Source: Verrucomicrobia bacterium UBA7008 (lineage in GTDB: Bacteria > Verrucomicrobiota > Kiritimatiellia > RFP12 > UBA1067). From it: 17,211 nucleotides of DNA. The stretch covers positions 4,559 to 21,769 of the forward strand of contig DJXI01000071.1 in the NCBI GenBank assembly GCA_002449695.1, in the 5' to 3' direction. Both the position numbers and the translations under genes were made by a program. The notes under the pieces were generated by a model, which saw only the letters and a list, made by a program, of their open reading frames with translations, was not told the origin of the DNA and made no database searches. Positions 5,983-13,138 of this stretch are shown here, one piece after another (the first letter of the stretch is position 1; each line of letters starts with the position of its first letter).

Positions 5983-7910
5983 GCGCCCGCCTCCTTTTCC
6001 AGGACGATCGCGGAAAGGCTCGCGGCCGAGGCGTCGAGGATCTCAAGGCGCAGCACGCCCGCGCCCGCCTCCAGCTCGAGCGTGCCGAGCAGCATCCGCG
6101 AAACCTTCTCCTTCTTCGGCAGGTGCGCGCTCACCCGGCGGCCGTCGTCGACGCGCGCGGCAACGTGGAGCGTGCCGGCGTTGCGGGCGTAGACGACGAT
6201 CCTGTAGCGCCCCTTCTCCGCGACGGCGAGCGTGTAGTCGCAGCGCTCGCCCTTCTTGAGCGCGACGAGACCCGGCTGGCCCTCGACCTTCCCGATCGGC
6301 ACGACCTGATCGCTGCGGTAGGGCCACAGCGGCTTCGGCGCCTTGCCGGGATAGCGCGCGGTGCCGCGCGCGCCCGTGCCGTTCAGCGGGCTGTAGTCGT
6401 AGTCGACGGCGCGGATCGCGCCCGGCACCGCGTGGGCGCGCGAGACGCGCGCGCCGTCCTTCCACGTGCCGGGGTCGCCCGCCTGCCACTTCGTGCGCAT
6501 CTTCGTGAGCGTGCCCCAGCCCTCCCATTCGTAGTACCAGTTCGGGCCGAAGCCCCAGCTTTCGAAGCCGCCGTTCGCGAGCTGGCGCTTGACGCATTTC
6601 GTCAGCCATTCCATGCGCGCGGCCGGCACGCCCTTGCGAACCGCGTAGTGCATCAGCGCGGCCGTCTTCGGCGCGGCGGGTCCGCCGTCCGAGCCGCGCG
6701 CGTGGGGGGAGACCGTCAGCGCCGTCCAGCGGCTGTTGCGCGTGCGCGCGCGGTAGAACAGCCCGTTCGCGAACGTCGCCTCCTCCTCGCGGTCGACGTG
6801 GCCCTTCGGCTCCCAGTCGCTCATGTTGTACCGCAGCGACCATTCCAGGCCCGTGAGGATGCGGTCGTCGAGCTGGCCGTAGAGGTCGTCGCCCTGGTTC
6901 CAGAAGATTTCGGCGAGCGCGACCATCTGGAAAAGGCCGTACATGCAGTGCGCCTGGTCGCGGCACGACTCCTCGCACTGGCCGTTCGCGTAGATGTAGT
7001 AGCGCAACTGGTCGTCGTAGCCCCAGTCGGGCTCCGTGCCGAACGCGGGCGGCTTGGTGCGCTCGATGAAGAACGGCCCGTAGTTCGCGGGCCAGTCCGG
7101 CTTCCAGACGCCGCCCGAGCAGTACGGCGCGTCGTCCTCGCGGTGCGGCAGGCCCACGAGGTTGTTCCAGACGCGGTCGTACATCTTCGCGTCGTCGAGG
7201 AAGATCGCGATGGCGAGCGCGCCGTGCCAGGCCGTCAGACCCTGATTGCCCCAGCGCATCACGTCGCCGCCGCAGATGTGCGGCCAGAAGACGTCGCGCA
7301 GCATCTTGCCGAAGCGCGCCTGGTCCTCGGCGCGCCAGCCCGGGTAGTCGCGCATCAGCTCGGCCGCCTCCACGAGCAGGTATATCTTGCCGTTGTCGAG
7401 CGGGCCCGTCCCCGCCCAGCTCGTGCCGGTCCAGTTCGAATTCTGCACGAGGAAGTCGCGGGCCTTGTCGGCGTAGGCCGTATCGCCCGTCAGCTTCCAC
7501 ATGAGCGCGATGTCGTGCGCGCGCCGGCCGTCGATGCCGATCGTCGCGTTGAAGCGGCCCGCGTCGATCTCGCCGCCGCGCGGGCGCGCCCACGCATTCG
7601 GATTGGCGTACGGCGAGAAGCGCAGCGCCTCGAAGCCGCGCTTCCACGGCTCGCGGCCGGCCGCGACCATCGCCTTCATGCGGTCGATGTCGCCCTGCGT
7701 GTAAAAGATGCCGGGGTGGACGAACACCTTGCCGTCGGAGTTGCGCGCCTTCGGCACCGGGGGCGCGGACGATGCCGCCGCGCTGCACGCGAGGCCGACG
7801 AGAAGAAGGAAAACCGCGAGACGGGGGAAAACCCGCCCGCGGCGGCGCAAGAGGAGAGAGAGGATGAACCTCTGCGCCTTAAAGGATGGATGCGTGCGCG
7901 TATCTCTCAT
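5979..7910 (-). CDS. Secreted alginate-lyase-superfamily polysaccharide lyase with C-terminal carbohydrate-binding domain
   Basis: A 643-residue exported enzyme. After a long basic leader, a hydrophobic segment (about 31-41, LAVFLLLVGLA) precedes C42. GLAC is a poor lipobox because of glycine at -3, so either a plain signal peptide or a lipoprotein is possible. The alpha/alpha-toroid alginate-lyase-type domain (about 60-470) begins VFVHPGIFYTQGDIDRMK. It shows NGKIYLLVEAAELMRDYPGW (173-192), WGNQGLTAWHGALAIAIFLDD (220-240), and the hallmark GQCEESCRDQAHCMYGLFQM...WNQGDDLY (310-344); H321 and nearby residues are plausible catalytic positions. About 495-640 resembles a CBM6/35-type beta-sandwich (AIRAVDYDY...GERCDYTLAVAEKGRYRIVVYARN). 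The substrate, alginate or another uronate polymer such as glucuronan, is not resolvable. The ATG at 7910 lies 17 bp after the upstream stop with a weak ribosome site; a TTG at 7850 would give a shorter leader. Confidence 0.85.
   Translation of the reverse strand: MRDTRTHPSFKAQRFILSLLLRRRGRVFPRLAVFLLLVGLACSAAASSAPPVPKARNSDGKVFVHPGIFYTQGDIDRMKAMVAAGREPWKRGFEALRFSPYANPNAWARPRGGEIDAGRFNATIGIDGRRAHDIALMWKLTGDTAYADKARDFLVQNSNWTGTSWAGTGPLDNGKIYLLVEAAELMRDYPGWRAEDQARFGKMLRDVFWPHICGGDVMRWGNQGLTAWHGALAIAIFLDDAKMYDRVWNNLVGLPHREDDAPYCSGGVWKPDWPANYGPFFIERTKPPAFGTEPDWGYDDQLRYYIYANGQCEESCRDQAHCMYGLFQMVALAEIFWNQGDDLYGQLDDRILTGLEWSLRYNMSDWEPKGHVDREEEATFANGLFYRARTRNSRWTALTVSPHARGSDGGPAAPKTAALMHYAVRKGVPAARMEWLTKCVKRQLANGGFESWGFGPNWYYEWEGWGTLTKMRTKWQAGDPGTWKDGARVSRAHAVPGAIRAVDYDYSPLNGTGARGTARYPGKAPKPLWPYRSDQVVPIGKVEGQPGLVALKKGERCDYTLAVAEKGRYRIVVYARNAGTLHVAARVDDGRRVSAHLPKKEKVSRMLLGTLELEAGAGVLRLEILDASAASLSAIVLEKEAGA
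5990..5996 (-). promoter_or_regulatory. Strong ribosome-binding site of the kinase gene, inside the lyase coding end
   Basis: On the minus strand this reads AAGGAGG, 7 bases before the kinase ATG at 5982. It lies within the last codons of the upstream lyase gene. It decides the kinase start, because further upstream that frame has no other start codon before a stop at about 6043. It suggests the kinase can be translated efficiently even though its start overlaps the lyase stop. Confidence 0.8.
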
Positions 7911-7927
7911 GCGGCGGCGCTCGCTGT

Positions 7928-10900
7928 TTATTCGCTCGCGCGCACGTCCGCGCACAGACGGTTGAAGATTTTCGCGTTGGCGAATTCCAGCTGAACCGCC
8001 GGCTTGTCGCTGGGCTCGCTCGTCGTCACCGCCTCCGAGAAGTCGGCCTTGTCGCACGATTCCAGATAGTACGCGAGCTTCAGGCCGGGCACGCGGCGGA
8101 ACGCGGAATCGTCGAACGTCAGCGTCGCCACGCCGTCGGCGACCGTCGCGCCCATCGTCGGCTTCGTCGCGTCCACATAGGTCTCTGCGCCGAGCATGTA
8201 CGCCAGAATCCCCGTCACGCCGTTGGCATTCACAGTGTTGACACTTTCTGCCGCGTTGTTCTCCGTCAGCCATGCCGCCAGATCGGCGTCTCGAATCTCG
8301 ACGGACTTCGTGGTCGTCCCATCCGTCGCCAGAGCGCTGACGGACGTTTCAGCAACCGAGGCTTCATTCAGCCAGACGCCATCATTGCCGTATGTCGCCG
8401 TCCAGTACTGACCTTCTGTCGCGCAGGCCGCTATTGTGCCGCCAATACCTGTCAAAACGCTTTTCTTCGGATGTCCCGTGACCGTGCTTGCGAAAATCTG
8501 CGAATTGTCCGCATTTGCGGCGTCGGTGGAAGACAGCAACATGTAAACGTCGCCTTCGAAGCTAAGCGCCGTAGGCGATACCTGAACGACATTTCCTGAA
8601 CTCAACGCCAGCTGATAATACGAACCGTCCTTGAATTCGAGCGCATCGATCGTCATGCCGTCTGAACCCGTATCGATGTTGCATGCAAGCGTAGCGCCAC
8701 GCCCCACTGAAACCTTGGTCAGATTCTTGAACGAATTGCCGTCGAAGCCCGACGGATTGTTGAGCACAACCTTGCCGCCCTCGATCTCCATGTTCCTGTA
8801 GTTGTAAAGATAGCTCGTCAATGTTCCAGTTCCGACCTTGCGAATGGTTATATTAATGTTTTGCCTGTTCGATCCATTTCCCCACAGAAAATAACCATCG
8901 TTGAACGCAAAGTTCGTATTCAGGGTTCCGACTTCGAGAGTCGTGGTCGCACCATCCGGGAAATACATCACGCACCAGGCGTTTTTCCAGAGTTCGAGAG
9001 AACCGAACTGGACGACACCTTCGCTCACATCCAACGTCATATCTCCACCGACGCGCCAGGCGATATTGGTCCCCGCCGCATTTGCGGAGCCGATGGTCAG
9101 CCCGGTGTTGAAGTCCTTCGCGATCGTTCCGTGGAAATCGCGGTTGTCGCCGTAGAAGCCGTAAGTGCCACCGCCGTTTTCCATGACTATGCTGCCGGTT
9201 CCCGAGATGTTTCCATATATCGCCACGGACTTCCACAGCTGAAGTTCTTCGGAAACCGCGACATTCCCTCTGACATTCACAATGCCGCCATACTCGAAAT
9301 CTCCGAACCAGGAATTGTTTTTCATCCTCATTTCAACGGTCGCCGGAATTTCAAGCGTGCTGCCGTTAATCTGACCGAGTCCCATATTGTCGATTGTCAG
9401 GCGTCCGGTCCCTTCGATCGCGCCGAGGTGGAACTTGTCCCCTCCAGTGCTGCGGGCGATTGTCACCGACGCATTGTCTAGCACAAGTTTCTCATAATCC
9501 TTGACGGACTCGGTCATGGCGACCGTCGCATCGCTTTCGAACTTGATCGTGTGCGACGGTTGAGGTTTGATGTTGCGGCTCCAGTTGGCGGCGTCAGTCC
9601 AATTGCCGCTTGCGCCGCCGATCCACACGTTGGGAATATCGCCCCACGCCGTCGCCGTGGCGCTGATGGCACCACCTGCTGCCGATACAGTCCAGTTCCA
9701 GTCCGAGCCAAGCACGTTGATCCCTGCAAGCGATTGTCCGTCGACGGTTCCAGAGAAAATCACATAAGGGGTGTTTTCGGACACCGCTAGCAAACTTCCG
9801 TCCACAGCGAGTTCCGCGCCCTCCGCGACGGTTGCGGTCCCGACGCTTGTGTTGAGCGGGAGCACAAGCGTTCCGCCAAGAACAGTCGTATTGCCCGTGT
9901 AGGTGTGCGCACCAGTAAGCGCAAGGACTCCTTCGCCGCGCTTTGTGATGCCGACATTTCCCGTCAGGGCAGTCCCCCATGTGAAGTCGTTGCCGGCGGT
10001 GTCGATCTCGATGACCGTCGAGTTCGCGCAGTCGAAGCGCGGAGACGGATCCCAACTGTACGCCGTATCGAAACGAGCCGTCCCGCCAGTCCACGTGAAA
10101 CTGGTGTTCGCACCGTGATTGTCCTTGAAAGAAACAACGCCCTCTTTGAATTCGATGTTGTTGTAGTGGTCGGCATAAGTCTCAAGCGTGCCGGTACCCA
10201 CCTTGCGGATGACGCCGTCGAAGAATTCGCTCGTCGAAGCCGCCGTGGTGCCGGAGTCGTAGGTCCCGAAACAATAGCCGCTCCCCCATGTCATGTCGGT
10301 GTTGAGATGGCCTACTTCAAGCACCAATCCCAGTCCCTTGGTGAGATAGAAGTAGCTCCAGTTGATTTTGGAAAGGTTGAGCGCACCAAACTTGAGCGTG
10401 CCTGACTGCGTGCCGACATAACGGCAGTCGGTGGCGATGTTCCACGTCGCGTTGGGACTGCCGCTGTTGATTGAGCCGAGGCGGACGATGTGGTAGTCGC
10501 GTGAATTCAGCGTACCCGAGAAGTTAGCGTTGTTCCCGGCAAGGTCCGTGTAGCCTGCGCTATTCGCACTCCACCCCGTGAGGTTTATCGTCAATGCGCC
10601 GACGATATCCGAATTTATCGTTGCCCGATACGGCAGGTTGACCGTTCCTGTCCCGCTCAGGGTCTTGTCGGCGACGAAAGTCGTATCGTTGGCATTGTTC
10701 GCCAGCGTGCCATCAACGGTCGTGTTGCCGTTGAACTGGCAGTTGCCGGCCTTGATGGTCATCGTCGAGCCCTCGTACACAAAAACGTCGCCGTTGAAGG
10801 TGCTCGTGTTGTTTACGGTGAACGGCGCGCCGTTTGTGATGACCACCCTTCCGTTGAACGTCACGCCGCTGCTGATGTAGTTGTTCTTGTTCTCGCCGAT

Positions 10901-13111
10901 GATGAAATCGCCGTCGACCTGCTGCAGTCCGCCGTAGACGATAAGCTGCGCCTCGGAGGCGTCAATCGTTCCGTGCACTACTATCTTGTGCCCGTTGTTC
11001 TCCGACATCCAGGAATCGGTCGCGTATGGCATGTATTTGATCGTTATTCCCGATTCGACGACGAGGTCGGCCGTATTGCCCTGCAGTCCGCCGTGCATGA
11101 TCTTGACGGTTCCGTTGCCGCTTATCAAATCGAGGGAAGTCCTCGGGTCGCCGCTCGTCCTGTTGAAAAACAGCGTCGCACCGTTGTTTATCTCGATTGC
11201 GGCCAGATCAAAGTTGGTCGACCTGTTTATTGTCGCATCGCAGTTGAACACCGCCGTATCTGCTGCCGCAGGCGCGCCCAGCGTCCAGTTTGTGTTGTTC
11301 GACCAGTCGGTGGAAGTCCCTCCGACCCAGATTGTCCGGACCGGATCTGTTATCGCTGCGGAAAGCGTCGCGGTCACGACCCCGGTGCTCGTGTCGTAGG
11401 CAACCGTCCCAGTCTTGCGCGAACCATCCGCAGGCACGGCGACGACATAATCGGCAATGTCGCCGCCCTCGGGCAGCGCGACGCCGGCGATTGTCGCCGC
11501 AGTCGCGGATTCGTCGCTTATCTGGAGATAGAGCTTCGCTCCCTCGGCAAACTTCACATTCCCGAATGCAGCACCCTGCGCGATGCGGAACTGCGAATTC
11601 TCCTCCATTTCCAACGTGCCTTCCGACAAGGTTTCAGCAGAAGAATTGAGATTCAGCTTGCCCTGACCGGCCACGATCGACTCGCCTTCGCCAAGAAGGA
11701 GAGTTCCGGTGATTTTCGTGTCGGCGGAAAGATTGACGGTAGCCGCGTCGCCGATCGACAATGTTCCGGCAAAAGTGGTCGTCGCGTTTGTCTGCAGCCT
11801 TGTTTTGACGACAACATCGCCGCGCAACACAACATTTTTGTAGCAAAGGACGTATCCCGTATCCACCGTGACCGAATCAAGCATGTACACAACGGCGCTG
11901 TCGTCGTTCCCCTGCAGCCAGATATCCTGGTTGGTCTTCGGGCCGCCGGCTGTGATATCATCCGTCGCAAAAGGCACGTTTACGAACATCGGCGTGTTGC
12001 TGCGCGACTCCAAACCTACGGCCGAACGGCTGTTGTCGTTGTCATACCATGAAATCAGCACAAGCCGGCCGCTGCCTGTCCGCGCAACCGACGCCGGTTG
12101 GAATTTATGCCAGTTTTTCTGGCCTGTGGCCCTCAAACGCACATCCCCGTCACCAGTTATGACAAGGGAGTTCAATGACATATGTCCCGTCGTCCAGATC
12201 TCGCTGCCCGCCGGTATGTCGACGCAATCGTCGGAACCAGGCACTCCTGCCGGAGACCAGTTATCGGCAACCGACCAGGTGGCAAAGTTGTCTCCGACCC
12301 ACGTTTTGTCGGCACCGACGGGAAGAACGGGATATTCAGCGGCGTATTCGGCGATCTGTTCGGCGGTAAGAGCTCCGCTGTACAGCCGCCAGTCATCCAT
12401 CAATGAATTCGTGGCACGGCAGGCATCATCGCCGTTACCATAAACGCCGCCTATCTGAAAGCCGGGATTTGAATCATTTGAAAGACGCATATCTTCGGCC
12501 GTTGCGACAAACGTTCCGTCAACATAGAAATCAGCCGTCCTCTGTTGCATGTGATAGACGACGGCATACGTGTGGAAATGCGTCGCCGCGCTCCAAAGCG
12601 CAGTCGTCGTATTCTCCTTGGAATAGGCCGCATTTCCGTTCCAGTTCACGAGGCCTATCTTTGCATCACCCTGCACGGCCAGCGCAATCGAACCATAACC
12701 ATAATGCCCCACTGTCCACAACGCGCCATTGGCCTTCGGGGCCGTCCGTGCAGAGCATAGAACCGTGAAATCGGAATTGTTTACACTGAAATTTGATGAC
12801 CAAGGCGCGGAGCTCGCCGTCAGCTTCAAAGCCTTGCTTGTTCCGTTTCGAGTATTTTTATAAAGCGCGGCGTCAGTCGTTGTCTGTCCACCCCATGAGA
12901 TTTCTCCGTTCGCCGCCGTACAATCGCCATCAAATTTAAATCTGTAAGCCGGCGTCAGCTCCGACAGGGACTCTGCACAAAGGGTTAAACCGCAAAGCGC
13001 GGCCCAAACGCTCACTACGCACTTGATCCGGCTTCCTGTATTTTGTGCAGCAGTGCGGTGTGCAAGGCTGGTGACGAGGTGCGTGGCCGATTTCACTGTC
13101 GTTCCGTTCAT
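7928..13111 (-). CDS. Giant secreted protein: LamG-like domain plus autotransporter-type beta-strand repeats, 1727 aa
   Basis: A signal peptide with a long n-region ends near LTLCAES (about 42-48). Residues about 55-262 resemble a concanavalin/LamG jelly roll (FTVLCSARTAPKANGALWTVG, HTYAVVYHMQQRTADFYVDG, SLMDDWRLYSGALTAEQIAEY), a fold that often binds glycans. Three W-G-G...NW motifs start at 270, 594 and 1162. They are separated by Gly/Asn/Thr-rich short beta-strand repeats, including a classic autotransporter-associated beta-strand repeat at 1051-1084 (ITKRGEGVLALTGAHTYTG). A roughly 140-residue module occurs twice (about 855-1000 and 1316-1452). The last 130 or so residues form a different domain with NTVNANGVTGILAYMLGA, a pattern I associate with large PVC surface proteins. 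No autotransporter beta-barrel or sorting signal is visible. AAGGAGA 8 bases upstream fixes the start, 27 bp after the preceding gene. GC falls to about 40-65% in sampled lines across most of the gene, below its neighbours. The role is probably a surface adhesin or glycan binder. Confidence 0.85.
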   Translation of the reverse strand: MNGTTVKSATHLVTSLAHRTAAQNTGSRIKCVVSVWAALCGLTLCAESLSELTPAYRFKFDGDCTAANGEISWGGQTTTDAALYKNTRNGTSKALKLTASSAPWSSNFSVNNSDFTVLCSARTAPKANGALWTVGHYGYGSIALAVQGDAKIGLVNWNGNAAYSKENTTTALWSAATHFHTYAVVYHMQQRTADFYVDGTFVATAEDMRLSNDSNPGFQIGGVYGNGDDACRATNSLMDDWRLYSGALTAEQIAEYAAEYPVLPVGADKTWVGDNFATWSVADNWSPAGVPGSDDCVDIPAGSEIWTTGHMSLNSLVITGDGDVRLRATGQKNWHKFQPASVARTGSGRLVLISWYDNDNSRSAVGLESRSNTPMFVNVPFATDDITAGGPKTNQDIWLQGNDDSAVVYMLDSVTVDTGYVLCYKNVVLRGDVVVKTRLQTNATTTFAGTLSIGDAATVNLSADTKITGTLLLGEGESIVAGQGKLNLNSSAETLSEGTLEMEENSQFRIAQGAAFGNVKFAEGAKLYLQISDESATAATIAGVALPEGGDIADYVVAVPADGSRKTGTVAYDTSTGVVTATLSAAITDPVRTIWVGGTSTDWSNNTNWTLGAPAAADTAVFNCDATINRSTNFDLAAIEINNGATLFFNRTSGDPRTSLDLISGNGTVKIMHGGLQGNTADLVVESGITIKYMPYATDSWMSENNGHKIVVHGTIDASEAQLIVYGGLQQVDGDFIIGENKNNYISSGVTFNGRVVITNGAPFTVNNTSTFNGDVFVYEGSTMTIKAGNCQFNGNTTVDGTLANNANDTTFVADKTLSGTGTVNLPYRATINSDIVGALTINLTGWSANSAGYTDLAGNNANFSGTLNSRDYHIVRLGSINSGSPNATWNIATDCRYVGTQSGTLKFGALNLSKINWSYFYLTKGLGLVLEVGHLNTDMTWGSGYCFGTYDSGTTAASTSEFFDGVIRKVGTGTLETYADHYNNIEFKEGVVSFKDNHGANTSFTWTGGTARFDTAYSWDPSPRFDCANSTVIEIDTAGNDFTWGTALTGNVGITKRGEGVLALTGAHTYTGNTTVLGGTLVLPLNTSVGTATVAEGAELAVDGSLLAVSENTPYVIFSGTVDGQSLAGINVLGSDWNWTVSAAGGAISATATAWGDIPNVWIGGASGNWTDAANWSRNIKPQPSHTIKFESDATVAMTESVKDYEKLVLDNASVTIARSTGGDKFHLGAIEGTGRLTIDNMGLGQINGSTLEIPATVEMRMKNNSWFGDFEYGGIVNVRGNVAVSEELQLWKSVAIYGNISGTGSIVMENGGGTYGFYGDNRDFHGTIAKDFNTGLTIGSANAAGTNIAWRVGGDMTLDVSEGVVQFGSLELWKNAWCVMYFPDGATTTLEVGTLNTNFAFNDGYFLWGNGSNRQNINITIRKVGTGTLTSYLYNYRNMEIEGGKVVLNNPSGFDGNSFKNLTKVSVGRGATLACNIDTGSDGMTIDALEFKDGSYYQLALSSGNVVQVSPTALSFEGDVYMLLSSTDAANADNSQIFASTVTGHPKKSVLTGIGGTIAACATEGQYWTATYGNDGVWLNEASVAETSVSALATDGTTTKSVEIRDADLAAWLTENNAAESVNTVNANGVTGILAYMLGAETYVDATKPTMGATVADGVATLTFDDSAFRRVPGLKLAYYLESCDKADFSEAVTTSEPSDKPAVQLEFANAKIFNRLCADVRASE
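8756..9166 (-). repeat. About 140-aa module, second copy in the 1727-aa protein (residues about 1316-1452)
   Basis: The order is YGDNRDFHGTI, then NIAWRVGG, VVQFGSLEL, TTLEVGTLNTNFAFNDGYF, then IRKVGTGTLTSYLYNYRNME and a closing strand GGKVVLNN. The same landmarks in the same order occur in the copy at 10112-10549, and partly in the preceding gene at 13547-13789. Divergence at protein level implies an old duplication. The motif resembles autotransporter beta-strand repeats at its end but is longer. Confidence 0.75.
9836..9961 (-). repeat. Autotransporter-associated beta-strand repeat in the 1727-aa protein
   Basis: Residues 1051-1092: ITKRGEGVLALTGAHTYTG followed by NTTVLGGTLVLPLNTS. This is the canonical PATR-type repeat (K-G-G-L-L-G-NTY-G-T-V-GTL). 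A near-identical arrangement occurs in the upstream giant at 15968-16087. Confidence 0.85.
10112..10549 (-). repeat. About 140-aa module, first copy in the 1727-aa protein (residues about 855-1000)
   Basis: Landmarks are LAGNNANFSGTLNS, NATWNIATD, TLKFGALNL, LVLEVGHLNTDMTWGSGYCF, IRKVGTGTLETYADHYNNIE and VVSFKDN. They align in order with the copy at 8756-9166 (LEVG-LNT, IRKVGTGTL and Y-YNN/YRN are nearly identical). Confidence 0.75.
11642..12304 (-). repeat. W-motif plus about 200-aa module, copy in the 1727-aa protein (residues 270-490)
   Basis: It starts TWVGDNFATWSVADNWSPAGVPGSDD and continues through GSGRLVL, VGLE, VTVDTGYVLCYKNVVLRGDVVV, TTTFAGTLSIGDAATVNL and LLLGEGESIV. The upstream giant has the same order at 15083-15709. 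The first part is the common secreted-protein W-x-G...W...NW...P...D motif. Confidence 0.65.
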
Positions 13112-13119
13112 GGTGTTGT

Positions 13120-13126
13120 TCTCCTT
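13120..13126 (-). promoter_or_regulatory. Ribosome-binding site of the 1727-aa giant protein
   Basis: On the minus strand this reads AAGGAGA, 8 bases before the ATG at 13111. It sits in the 27-bp gap after the preceding giant gene and supports that start despite the unusually long n-region of the signal peptide. No -10 element or terminator is seen in this gap, consistent with cotranscription. Confidence 0.75.
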
Positions 13127-13138
13127 CTCTCGTCTTCC

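Noticed and set aside
2445..7994. Long plus-strand frames at 2445-4280, 4079-5665, 4777-6192 and 6123-7994
   Set aside because: All are antisense to confidently identified genes (GH30, regulator, kinase, lyase), are low-complexity Arg/Ala/Val-rich and lack ribosome sites or family motifs.
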